From the NCBI GenBank assembly GCA_041738715.1, contig JBGSPI010000021.1:1-64000 (forward strand): a DNA stretch of 64,000 nt. Direction: 5' to 3'. The translations under genes and the position numbers were made by a program. Shown here piece after piece: positions 36,469 through 44,892 of this stretch. Within the stretch, counting starts at the first letter, position 1; each line of letters starts with the position of its first letter. Origin of the DNA: Chamaesiphon sp041738715. Lineage in GTDB: Bacteria > Cyanobacteriota > Cyanobacteriia > Cyanobacteriales > Chamaesiphonaceae. The notes beneath the pieces are model-generated. The model made no database searches. It worked only from the letters and a program-made list of their open reading frames with translations, and was not told where the DNA came from.

Positions 36469-37290
36469 TTACTCGCTTTTATTGTTGATAGATTTACCTG
36501 GAATTGGCCCTCTACGGCTGCGATCTTTTTTGCCATTGATGGACATTCTCAGGAACCGTTGAAGGTGTTGCACTCGTTCGTGACAAGGGAATAAATCTAG
36601 TTCATCTAAAGCTTGGCTGATAGTATGATGCGAATAATAAATGGTGCGGAAGGCTTTTTTGAGAATGGCAAGTTCTTCCGGTGTACAACCAGCACGTTCC
36701 AGCCCAACAAAATTGAGCGAGCGAACTCGTGCCGGCGTACCTTCAACAATGGTAAATGGAGGTACATCTCGCTGAATCCTAGTCATGCCACCAATCATCG
36801 CTAATCTACCAATATGGACAAACTGGTGTACGCCCAGAACGCCGCTAATTACCGCTTCAGATTCCACATAAACATCTCCAGCCAAGGAAGTGGCATTGGC
36901 GATTTTCACATTATCCTCGATCGTGCAATTATGGGCGATATGGACATAAGCCATCAGTAAATTGTGATTGCCAATTACCGTTGCTTCCCCGATCCCCGTG
37001 GCGCGGTTGATCGTGACATATTCGCGAATCCGATTATAGTTACCAATTTTGACCCAGGTTTCGCCACCCTTGTATTTTAAGTCTTGGCTGTCTAACCCGA
37101 TCGCCGCTCCAGGAAAAATCTGATTGCCAACACCAATAATGGTCGGTCCCTCGATTACTGCATGTGCGCCTACCGTAGTTCCAGCGCCGATCGTCACATT
37201 CTCGCCAATAATCGCGTATGGGCCAACCTGCACAGTTGGATCTAATTCCGCACTGGGATGCACCACTGCGGTAGGATGAATTCGTGTCAT
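36469..37290 (-). CDS. lpxA: UDP-N-acetylglucosamine O-acyltransferase
   Basis: A left-handed beta-helix enzyme that acylates UDP-GlcNAc at O-3, the first step of lipid A synthesis. Hexapeptide repeats run from residue 5 (IHPTAVVHPSAEL) to about 190. The catalytic His lies in the LLMAYVHIAHNCTIED segment (family His125), and the LpxA C-terminal helical domain follows. The start ATG at 37290 (273 residues) fits MTRIHPTAVV; a longer frame begins at 37311. fabZ is upstream. Confidence 0.95.
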   Translation of the reverse strand: MTRIHPTAVVHPSAELDPTVQVGPYAIIGENVTIGAGTTVGAHAVIEGPTIIGVGNQIFPGAAIGLDSQDLKYKGGETWVKIGNYNRIREYVTINRATGIGEATVIGNHNLLMAYVHIAHNCTIEDNVKIANATSLAGDVYVESEAVISGVLGVHQFVHIGRLAMIGGMTRIQRDVPPFTIVEGTPARVRSLNFVGLERAGCTPEELAILKKAFRTIYYSHHTISQALDELDLFPCHERVQHLQRFLRMSINGKKDRSRRGPIPGKSINNKSE

Positions 37291-37627
37291 TAACATTGCT
37301 ACTCCAGCCATCTTGTCATTTTCCTGCGGTTGGGTTGTCGGTGATGTCGATGCTTGGCTAGTTTCGATTGTCTCGTCATGCAGTCATATATCCTGATTGT
37401 CAATCTGAATAATATTAGGCAGAGTCTACCTCCAGCCAATCATTCAAGACATGAGCAATAGTGGATATTAATAGCTACGGTGGCGATATTACTAGCCTGT
37501 CTCCCAGCGCGGGATCGCCAGTCCATCGACGGTCGATTGACGAGTTCCTTACTCGCTAGTGTGCCCATGTCGGTAAGTCCGACTGACACTCTCATCTGTT
37601 GTCCATCACCTATCCATCAACATTTGT
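37291..37627. other. Spacer between fabZ and lpxA
   Basis: About 337 bp of DNA lie between fabZ and lpxA on an otherwise tight operon, with no long minus-strand frame and no hairpin with a T tract in the reading direction. The length leaves room for an internal promoter, but no convincing -10/-35 pair stands out. Confidence 0.35.
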
Positions 37628-38152
37628 TCACACATCCACTAGGGCAAACATCAGATCGCCAGAGGCAGCTAGTTGACCATCGACTTCAGCGCGAGCGTGC
37701 ATCTTGGCAAACCGACGACGTTTGAACGACTGGAGTTCCACTGTCATGATTAATTGATCACCGGGCACCACTTGCTGGCGAAATTTAGCCCCATCAATTC
37801 CAGTGAAGACAAATAAACCGCCATTATATTCGGGTAATTGCGTCAAAACAATCCCCCCAACTTGTGCCATTGCTTCGATAATGATCACTCCCGGCATCAA
37901 TGGGTGTCCGGGAAAATGACCTTGAAAAAAGGGTTCATTAAAGGTAACATTTTTTAGTCCTACGGCTCTGACCCCAGGCTCGAAGTCAAGAATCTTATCG
38001 ACAAAGGCAAAAGGATAGCGATGGGGTAAGAGCTTGTGAATTTCGTGGATATTAAATGTTTTTTTTGCTGAATCTTGACAGCTAACTGATGCTGAGCAAT
38101 CAGGCTCGGTGATGGCAGCGATATCTTGAGATCGATCGAGGGTTGTGGACAT
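37628..38152 (-). CDS. fabZ: 3-hydroxyacyl-ACP dehydratase
   Basis: A 174-residue hot-dog fold dehydratase of fatty-acid elongation. It has the LLPHRYPFAFVDKI motif (active-site His in PHRYPF) and FFQGHFPGHPLMPGVIIIEAMAQVG containing the active-site acid on the central helix, as in all FabZ proteins. Placement between lpxC and lpxA is the usual way of balancing hydroxyacyl-ACP flow between lipid A and phospholipids. The first 35 residues are a poorly conserved acidic lead seen in other cyanobacterial homologues. Confidence 0.96.
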   Translation of the reverse strand: MSTTLDRSQDIAAITEPDCSASVSCQDSAKKTFNIHEIHKLLPHRYPFAFVDKILDFEPGVRAVGLKNVTFNEPFFQGHFPGHPLMPGVIIIEAMAQVGGIVLTQLPEYNGGLFVFTGIDGAKFRQQVVPGDQLIMTVELQSFKRRRFAKMHARAEVDGQLAASGDLMFALVDV

Positions 38153-38209
38153 TGGATCTACTAGTTATTTGTTTATTGGTTGTTGGTAACTGATAACTGT
38201 TGAATATAT

Positions 38210-39034
38210 TTAATATCCCATCTCATGCAACCTTTGTGCTAATTGAACGTGCAGTTGATGACTAGCTTTGTACGCCAGGAAATGAGCAGTTGGCAATCTG
38301 CCGAGGAGACTGAGATCGCCAATTAAGTCTAATAGTTTATGACGGGATGGCTCATTTGGGAATCGTAAGGGTGGATTTAACCATTCTCGATCGTCACAAA
38401 CTAGGGCATTATCTAGACTCCCACCCTTAATTAATCCAGCCGATCTGAGTTGTTCAATTTGATGTGCCAAGCCAAATGTTCGCGCTGGTGCGATCTGGGT
38501 CATAAAGTCGTCTTGCTCTGGTTGCCAACTGTGCCACTGATTGCCAATCGGTGCCACATCAAAGTCAATGCCATAGGTAAACCGTAGTACAGGCGATGGC
38601 AAGGCGACGACAAAGATCTCTCCTTGTTGAATCCAGACTGGTACATCGATCGACCCAGCGGTGGTTAAATGGCTCCCTACAGCTAGGGGATTCGATCGAA
38701 TGATTCCTTCTACCCAAACTAGTGCCGAACCATCTAGCAGGGGTAATTCTGACCCATCTACCTCAATTCGGGCATCTTCAATTCCTAGTGACACTAACGC
38801 GGCAAGAAGATGCTCGACGGTACGCACCGATGTCCCATTTGCTGTCAATTCAGTGGAAAGTGTTGTCTGACTGACATTGGCAATCCGCGCCGGAATCTGC
38901 GGGGCATTTGGTAAATCCACTCGGACAAAATAACGCCCCTGCCCCGGACTCGCTGGCAAAATCTTGACAGTAGTATTGATACCAGAATGAAGTCCAATCC
39001 CCTGGAATTCGCAAATGTTTTGAAGTATAGACAT
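38210..39034 (-). CDS. lpxC: UDP-3-O-acyl-N-acetylglucosamine deacetylase
   Basis: A zinc deacetylase performing the committed step of lipid A synthesis. It has the GIGLHSG motif, RTVEHLLAALVSLGI (first zinc His), the PLLDGSA loop and a C-terminal PSRHKLLDLIGDLSLLG with the second His and the Asp ligand. From the ATG at 39034 it is 274 residues, in line with cyanobacterial orthologues; a longer frame begins at 39061. It is the first gene of the lpx set, 57 bp before fabZ. Confidence 0.95.
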   Translation of the reverse strand: MSILQNICEFQGIGLHSGINTTVKILPASPGQGRYFVRVDLPNAPQIPARIANVSQTTLSTELTANGTSVRTVEHLLAALVSLGIEDARIEVDGSELPLLDGSALVWVEGIIRSNPLAVGSHLTTAGSIDVPVWIQQGEIFVVALPSPVLRFTYGIDFDVAPIGNQWHSWQPEQDDFMTQIAPARTFGLAHQIEQLRSAGLIKGGSLDNALVCDDREWLNPPLRFPNEPSRHKLLDLIGDLSLLGRLPTAHFLAYKASHQLHVQLAQRLHEMGY

Positions 39035-39156
39035 GAATGAGCGCAAGTCGATCGGTGTCAATTATGACACAATCTAGCTTGTTTTGATTTTTACCCCCTA
39101 CTCCCACTCTCAACTTCCAGATCTGGGGTTGCTAGTCTAAATTATACACTTTGTTT

Positions 39157-39756
39157 CTAACTGTAGCGTTCTTCCGCCCAGGGTTCTCCTCGCTGATGGT
39201 AGCCATTCCGTTCCCAAAAGCCAGACTCATCTCGATCGAGAAATTCCAGCCCATTAATCCATTTAGCACTCTTCCAGGCATACAGATGGGGGACAACTAA
39301 GCGTAACGGGCCGCCATGTTCAAGTGACAGTGTTTCACCAAAAAGGGTATGGGCAAAAAAGTTCTCTGGGTTAAGAAAGTCTACCAATGAGATATTAGTT
39401 GTATAGTTACCATAGCAATGTTGAATCACGTGTGTGGCCGCTGGTTCAACTTCGATCAGTTCCATCAAGTCACTGACTTTCACGCCCCGCCACTGGACAT
39501 CTAATTTCGACCACCGCGTAACACAATGAAAGTCTGCTGTAAACTCATGCTGCGGCAAACCCATGATGTCTGACCAAGTCAATGTTTTGGTAGTGGCTAA
39601 TCCCCATATTCTCAATTGCCACCGATCTATATCGATGTGAGGGGTTTGTCCATAGGTCATAATCGGAAAACCTTTGGTCAGATACTGACCTGGAGGTACT
39701 CGGTTGCTTTCGCTACTGTTAGGCTTCCGGAAAAATTTACCGATCTTGTCAGTCAT
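39157..39756 (-). CDS. Sulfite-oxidase-like molybdopterin-dependent protein
   Basis: A 199-residue protein of the sulfite oxidase fold. DFHCVTRWSKLDVQWRGV carries Cys78, the expected molybdenum-ligand cysteine. HCYGNYTTNISLVDFLNPE, then HGGPLRLVVPHLYAWKSAKW and WERNGYHQRGEPWAEERY, form the rest of the cofactor pocket. It has no N-terminal twin-arginine signal and no heme or dimerisation domain, so it is a minimal cytoplasmic-type member (YuiH-like). Substrate unknown. moaA elsewhere in the window would supply the cofactor. Confidence 0.88.
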   Translation of the reverse strand: MTDKIGKFFRKPNSSESNRVPPGQYLTKGFPIMTYGQTPHIDIDRWQLRIWGLATTKTLTWSDIMGLPQHEFTADFHCVTRWSKLDVQWRGVKVSDLMELIEVEPAATHVIQHCYGNYTTNISLVDFLNPENFFAHTLFGETLSLEHGGPLRLVVPHLYAWKSAKWINGLEFLDRDESGFWERNGYHQRGEPWAEERYS

Positions 39757-39840
39757 GACCTGGATGGAGATTGGTTATCGATTACTATTAGGGTAGCTAA
39801 TTTTAGGCGATTTTTTCAACTACTATCTAGTGTTCAATAA

Positions 39841-39905
39841 CCAATAACCGTTGGCGTAGCCTCTCTGCGTTGGCGATAGCCTGCCGTTGGGCACAGGCAG
39901 ACACT
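39841..39905. repeat. Dispersed GGCGTAGCCTCTCTGCG-type repeat
   Basis: The stretch GTTGGCGTAGCCTCTCTGCG followed by GTTGGCGATAGCC matches short repeats common in cyanobacterial intergenic DNA. A related piece, GTAGCCTCTCTGCAAGAGA, occurs at about 9659-9677 in this window. No hairpin or transposase is linked to it. Confidence 0.45.
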
Positions 39906-39929
39906 TCGTGAACGGAATGAGAATCGCTA

Positions 39930-40103
39930 TTATTCAGCTTCTTCTTCATCCGGTTGAGTAAACACAAAGCTGGTTGAGCGACCCGTGAGGACTGATTTAC
40001 CCAAAGAGAGAGCTTTTCTAGCTTGGATGGCCGCTTTGTTGCGCCAAGTAGCGCGACGTTTATCACGTTTGGATTTAGATGTTTTCTTCTTAGGAACTGC
40101 CAT
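39930..40103 (-). CDS. rpmF: 50S ribosomal protein L32
   Basis: A 57-residue basic protein starting MAVPKKKTSKSKRDKRRATW, the L32 signature, then RNKAAIQARKALSLGKSVLTG. It lacks the CxxC zinc pairs of some L32 proteins, as in other cyanobacteria and plastids, and ends in an acidic PDEEEAE tail. It is shorter than the usual ORF cutoff; a longer frame over the same DNA (39827-40123) is a shadow. Confidence 0.96.
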   Translation of the reverse strand: MAVPKKKTSKSKRDKRRATWRNKAAIQARKALSLGKSVLTGRSTSFVFTQPDEEEAE

Positions 40104-40227
40104 AGGAATATATATTTAAGCACAGCCTTTCTAGCATAACATAAGCTGTCTAGCTGAATCGGTTATTGCTTGATGGTTTGAGCAATTTGGAATTTAGGAG
40201 TGCCAAACGGCTGCTATCAAAGCTCAA

Positions 40228-42630
40228 TTAAGCCGATTTAGTGCTGCTGACTTCCCATCTGAGTAGGAGTGAATTGGTCACGACACTAACCGAACTCAAT
40301 GCCATCATTGCCCCAGCCGCCGAGGGGCTGAGGATCGTGCCCCAGCCTTGCCAATACAGTAATCCAGCCGCCGCCGGAATCCCGATCGAATTATAAATCA
40401 TTGCCCAAAATAGATTTTGGCGAATCTTGGTGAGGGTAGCTTGAGATAAGTCGATCGCGGCAATCACATCCATCAGTCGATCGCGCATTAAAATAATATC
40501 AGCCACTTCGATCGCCACATCAGTCCCCGCATTCATGGCGATACCCAAATCAGCCATTGCCAAAGCTGGAGCATCATTAATGCCATCCCCAATCATCCCG
40601 ACTCGATGGGGCAATTCCGGCGACACCTGATTTGTTTGTAAGGACTGGATAATTTTGGCTTTATCTTGAGGCAAAACATCAGCGTAAATATCAGTAATAC
40701 CAAGTTCTGTGGCGATCGTCGTAGCGATTAGTTGCCGGTCACCAGTCAGCAGAACTACGCGCAGACCTCGATTTTGCAACTGTTGGACTGTCTCGACCGC
40801 ATCCGATCGCAACTGGTCAGTGACACCAATTAGGCCCGTCATGATACCATCGATCGCCACATATACCAATGTCTTCCCCTCCACTGTCAGGGTTTCCGCT
40901 GTTGCTTGCCACTGAGTTGGAATTTCGATTCCTCGCGCAGCTAACCACCCGTGATTCCCGACAACTAGGGAGTAGGAGTTAGAGGTTGGTAAATTTTCGC
41001 TTGTCTCCGCTTGGAAGGGCGTGGGGGTAATTCCTAACACTTCCGCCGCAACACCTAATCCAGCTTCTGTATGGGAATTGACCACAACGAGCATCGGTAA
41101 ACCCAATCGGACTGCTTCCTGTTGAATCGCTGTGGCGAGTGGGTGATTGGTAGCACTCTCGGCGGCGGCGGCCAGTTGTAATAACTCAGGTGGCGTAATG
41201 GTGTCAGCCGTGAGAATATCCGTAACTTGGGGTTTACCCTGAGTTAATGTCCCTGTCTTATCAAACACGATTGTATCTAACTGACGGACTGCTTCCAATA
41301 CATCCCCGCCCTTAATTAACAGTCCCTGCTCCGCACCAATCCCTGTTCCGACAAGAATGGCTGTCGGCGTGGCTAAACCCAAGGCACAAGGACAAGCTAC
41401 CACTAAGACGGCAATTGCGGCTTTGAGCGGTGTTAGAGTTGTTGCCGGGGGATCTAACTGGAGATTGTGAATGCCGATAAAGTACCAAAACAGACAAGTT
41501 AAAATGGCGATCGCCAAAACACCATAGGTAAAATAGCCAGCAACCGTATCGGCTAACTTCTGCACTGGAGCCTTACGGATTTGAGCAGCTTCAACCAGGG
41601 TAATAATTTGGGCGAGTGTAGTATCGTCTCCAGTACGAGTGACTTCGATCGAAATTGCCCCCGATTGATTGACAGTGCCCGCAATGACTGGATCTCCCGC
41701 CTGTTTGAAGATCGGTAGAGATTCCCCCGTCAGCAGTGAGTCATCGGTTGTCGTCTGTCCCCAGCGAATTACCCCATCAGCCGGGATTTTTTCTCCGGGA
41801 AGTATCCGTAGGTATTCACCAACTTTGACCTGTTCTACCGGAATCTCGATGGCTTGGGGCCGATCTGGATCTGGAGCAACCAATCTGGTGATCGCTGGTT
41901 GGAGTGACAGCAATCGATCGAATGCACTTGCCGCCCGATGTTTCGCCTGTTGTTCGAGTGTCCGCCCCAACAGAATAAAGCCAATAATCATTACTGGCTC
42001 TTCAAAAAAGCACTCCCAGCCGAGATCGGGTAATAATAGTGCAACCACGCTGGCTGTATAAGCCGAAATTGTCCCCAACCCGACGAGGGTATCCATATTC
42101 GGATGACCCTGCCACAGGCTACGCCAGCCATCTTGGAGTATGTGCCTGCCTGGGAAAATAATCGCTAACGTCGCTAAACCCCAATGCCACCAGAAGTTAT
42201 TGAGGGTGGGGTAACCGTGATGTAGATGGGTGGTGGGTTGGGTGAAATGACCGATGGCAGACAATCCTAACAAAATTCCAGCCGTAATCAATTGTTGGAG
42301 GAGTTGTCGCGATCCTGCGGCATATTTTACCTGTCGATCGACACTCGATCTATGGTTAGGATTCGTGCGTGGATGGCTAGGAAAACCACCTAACGTCAGT
42401 TTAGTGGCAAGATCTTCGGCTGTGACAATTTCAGGTTCCGTAGCGATCGCCACAACACCTGTCAATAGATTGACACAGGCAGACTTTACCCCTGTTTGAG
42501 CCATTAATTGTTTTTCGACAGCACTCACACATCCAGCACATTTCATCCCTGACACATCTAGCACAATTGTGTTGTTGGCTGGTATCGTTGATTTAGTGGG
42601 CAAGACAGTTGCTGTGTTTGATTTGACCAT
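40228..42630 (-). CDS. Copper-translocating P-type ATPase (CtaA-like)
   Basis: An 800-residue P1B-1 ATPase. The N-terminal heavy-metal domain has GMKCAGC (Cys31, Cys34), the membrane Cu site is CPC (Cys413, Cys415), and the phosphorylation site is DKTGT (Asp457). HP and GDGxNDAPALA motifs follow. Cyanobacteria have two such pumps, CtaA (plasma-membrane Cu import) and PacS (thylakoid); the MKCAGCVSAVEKQL form and the long N-terminal lead resemble CtaA more than PacS, so I call it CtaA-like without a symbol. It stands alone between rpmF and the kinase gene. Confidence 0.9.
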   Translation of the reverse strand: MVKSNTATVLPTKSTIPANNTIVLDVSGMKCAGCVSAVEKQLMAQTGVKSACVNLLTGVVAIATEPEIVTAEDLATKLTLGGFPSHPRTNPNHRSSVDRQVKYAAGSRQLLQQLITAGILLGLSAIGHFTQPTTHLHHGYPTLNNFWWHWGLATLAIIFPGRHILQDGWRSLWQGHPNMDTLVGLGTISAYTASVVALLLPDLGWECFFEEPVMIIGFILLGRTLEQQAKHRAASAFDRLLSLQPAITRLVAPDPDRPQAIEIPVEQVKVGEYLRILPGEKIPADGVIRWGQTTTDDSLLTGESLPIFKQAGDPVIAGTVNQSGAISIEVTRTGDDTTLAQIITLVEAAQIRKAPVQKLADTVAGYFTYGVLAIAILTCLFWYFIGIHNLQLDPPATTLTPLKAAIAVLVVACPCALGLATPTAILVGTGIGAEQGLLIKGGDVLEAVRQLDTIVFDKTGTLTQGKPQVTDILTADTITPPELLQLAAAAESATNHPLATAIQQEAVRLGLPMLVVVNSHTEAGLGVAAEVLGITPTPFQAETSENLPTSNSYSLVVGNHGWLAARGIEIPTQWQATAETLTVEGKTLVYVAIDGIMTGLIGVTDQLRSDAVETVQQLQNRGLRVVLLTGDRQLIATTIATELGITDIYADVLPQDKAKIIQSLQTNQVSPELPHRVGMIGDGINDAPALAMADLGIAMNAGTDVAIEVADIILMRDRLMDVIAAIDLSQATLTKIRQNLFWAMIYNSIGIPAAAGLLYWQGWGTILSPSAAGAMMALSSVSVVTNSLLLRWEVSSTKSA

Positions 42631-42814
42631 ACAAAATCTGGGTTACAGGAGTGTCTTTATCCACTATCCAACAACTCTGGCAAAATTGCATCGATCGGTC
42701 AGTATTAAAATCGGCGGTTAGTTACTCTTTGGTTGATGGGGAGGGGCAAGCAGGCGACCGAGTATTCAGGCTGAAAAAATACCATTGGTAAACGTCCCAT
42801 CGCCGATCTGCCAT

Positions 42815-44431
42815 TTACCAAAATCCACCGCGCTTACCATTAGGGAAAACAGTCATAAAATTTGTTTTGGCTTGGGTTAATTGGTCTTCTGTCACCTTGA
42901 CACCCTTCAAATTTGCCCCACAGAGATTTGCTCCATGTAGATTGGCATAATTGAGATAGGCATCGCTGAGATCCGCATTACGGAGATCGGCATTCTGCAA
43001 ATTAGCATAACTAAAGTAGCCTTTTGCCAGAACAGCATCCTTGAGAACTGCCCCGCTCAGATCAGCTTTTTCAAACTTGCCGCCTGACAAATTTGCGCCT
43101 TGGAAACTAATTTGGGCACAGTTGGCATTATTGAGAGTGATACCAGGCAAATGTGCTTTGGACAGATCCAGACTACTGAGATCGATTTCACTAAAAGTGC
43201 GCTGGCCGCGTCGGAAGGCAGCAAGAACCCCTTGTGCATCTAACTTCAACGCTTCCCGTTTGATCGGTTGCATTGGGGGTGGATTGAAACCAGTGCGTGG
43301 ATCGTTGCCGAAGCGGCTGGGTTCGCCAGCATTGCGCAAATTAGTTGGATCACGTTCCTCTCTAGTTCGCTTAATTGCATCAGCCATCCGTTTTGCCGCC
43401 GATCCCGTCGCTGCTACGTTCGGGTTACTAGGCATTCCTGGTCTGATGGCAGCTTGCCCGAGCGGAGTGGGGTTTCTGGGGCTATTAGTAGGTCGATTGC
43501 TACTTCCAGCAGGAGTATCCATCGGAATGGCTTCGGTTTCTAGTGCCCTTTGGACTTCTTCGGCTGATTGATAGCGGTAGCGGACAGAGACCTCCAGCAT
43601 TTTGCCCAGGACATGGGTGAGGTGTTTTGTCAATTGGATATGTTTTTGCCACATCATTTCCCCAGTCGAGGGATTATATTCAATATCTTTCGGTGATTTT
43701 CCGGTCATTAGATAGATACAAGTCACACCTAGGGCGTAGATATCACTGGCAAAAATCGGTCGCATGGCCAATTGTTCGGGCGGTGCATAGCCAGAGGTAC
43801 CGACAGCAAAAGCTGTAAAAGCAGTTTGTCCATATCCATCTTGGGCTTCAGCCAATTGAGCGACATGGTTTTTGACCGCACCAAAGTCAATTAAGACCAG
43901 TTTTCCATCTTGTTCCCGCCGCAAAATATTGGCTGGTTTAATATCGCGATGAATTACCTGTCGCGAGTGAATATAGGCGATCACTGGCAGGATTTCTTTG
44001 AGGAAGTCCCGAATTTTCACTTCGTTAAACAGCCCTAATTGTTTGACTTCTTGATGGACGGTATGGCCACTAATATATTCTTGAACCAAATAAAAGTTGC
44101 GCCGTTCTTCAAAAAAGTCTAGTAATCTGGGGATTTGGGGATGGTTGCCAATTTGGCCGAGAGTTTTAGCTTCCCGTTCAAATAGTTCTCGCGCCATCCG
44201 CAGGAATTTTTCGTGATTATTACTCGGGCGAAGTTGCTTGATGACACAAATTGGCTCCCCAGGGAGAGATACATCTGTGGCTACAAAGGTTGCGCCAAAG
44301 CCGCCTTGCCCTAGTGATTTAGTCACTCGATAGCGATTTTTTACCAGCAATCGTGCGCCACAAGCTTGGCACAGAAAGGCATCCGCAGGATTTTTAGGTT
44401 GGGGACAGTCAGGGTTTACGCAGTAGCTCAT
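42815..44431 (-). CDS. Serine/threonine kinase with zinc ribbon and pentapeptide repeats (SpkB-like)
   Basis: A 538-residue Hanks-type kinase. A four-cysteine ribbon (Cys4, Cys9, Cys21, Cys24) precedes the kinase domain (about 34-300): GQGGFG loop 41-46, Lys65, catalytic HRDIKPAN (Asp163), DFG (Asp182) and GTSGYAPPEQ activation segment. A Pro/Asn/Arg-rich linker leads to pentapeptide repeats (about 415-515; ANLxxADLxxA pattern). The same architecture occurs in Synechocystis SpkB, linked to oxidative stress and glutaredoxin-dependent activity, so a redox-sensitive role is inferred from the cysteines and family. No membrane helix. Confidence 0.9.
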   Translation of the reverse strand: MSYCVNPDCPQPKNPADAFLCQACGARLLVKNRYRVTKSLGQGGFGATFVATDVSLPGEPICVIKQLRPSNNHEKFLRMARELFEREAKTLGQIGNHPQIPRLLDFFEERRNFYLVQEYISGHTVHQEVKQLGLFNEVKIRDFLKEILPVIAYIHSRQVIHRDIKPANILRREQDGKLVLIDFGAVKNHVAQLAEAQDGYGQTAFTAFAVGTSGYAPPEQLAMRPIFASDIYALGVTCIYLMTGKSPKDIEYNPSTGEMMWQKHIQLTKHLTHVLGKMLEVSVRYRYQSAEEVQRALETEAIPMDTPAGSSNRPTNSPRNPTPLGQAAIRPGMPSNPNVAATGSAAKRMADAIKRTREERDPTNLRNAGEPSRFGNDPRTGFNPPPMQPIKREALKLDAQGVLAAFRRGQRTFSEIDLSSLDLSKAHLPGITLNNANCAQISFQGANLSGGKFEKADLSGAVLKDAVLAKGYFSYANLQNADLRNADLSDAYLNYANLHGANLCGANLKGVKVTEDQLTQAKTNFMTVFPNGKRGGFW

Positions 44432-44892
44432 TGAGCCTCACCAGTGGAACATTTCTTGGGAATACGCTTTGACTTGGATTCGCTCTGGAAGTCGATCGAT
44501 TGAGTGACATGGCTATGTACTCAATATACTTAGCTATTTCTTTATAATTCTACCGTTTTTATGCGGACTGTGTCATGTGAACACGGTGCCGCAGCACGGT
44601 TTTGAATTTTAGAGACAGCAGGGATCGAATTTTAGTGGCGATTCCCGATTGTGAAGTGGCAAACACAGTCTCCATGATGGAAAATGCGTCAACAGGGAGG
44701 GGCTTCACCAATAAAATGGTGAAGCAGCCAATGCCCTCGATCGCATCAGCAGTTAGCTAGCAACTAACATAGCCTGATCTCTTCATTCCTAGAGTACCCA
44801 CAAGTTTGGCAAGATCTCTGTGTAGCAAAAAATTGGGGTAACGGGGATCGATATCTTTGACTATACCACTGCTACAGTCTCCTCTCGACAAT
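44432..44892. other. Long spacer with a 9-bp hairpin
   Basis: In this 461-bp gap between the kinase and debranching genes, GCTTCACCA (44702-44710) pairs perfectly with TGGTGAAGC (44717-44725) around ATAAAA, with no adjoining T run. Nothing else resembles a gene or RNA family. It may hold the kinase promoter or an unannotated small RNA. Confidence 0.4.

Noticed and set aside
37480..37725. 81-residue plus-strand frame in the fabZ-lpxA gap
   Set aside because: It overlaps fabZ antisense, has no ribosome site or family, and ends in the fabZ coding sequence.
39827..40123. 98-residue minus-strand frame over the L32 region
   Set aside because: Wrong frame; the correct frame at 39930-40103 encodes a textbook L32 protein.
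43041..43571. 176-residue plus-strand frame antisense to the SpkB-like kinase
   Set aside because: Shadow of the kinase linker and pentapeptide repeats; the kinase frame carries all conserved motifs.
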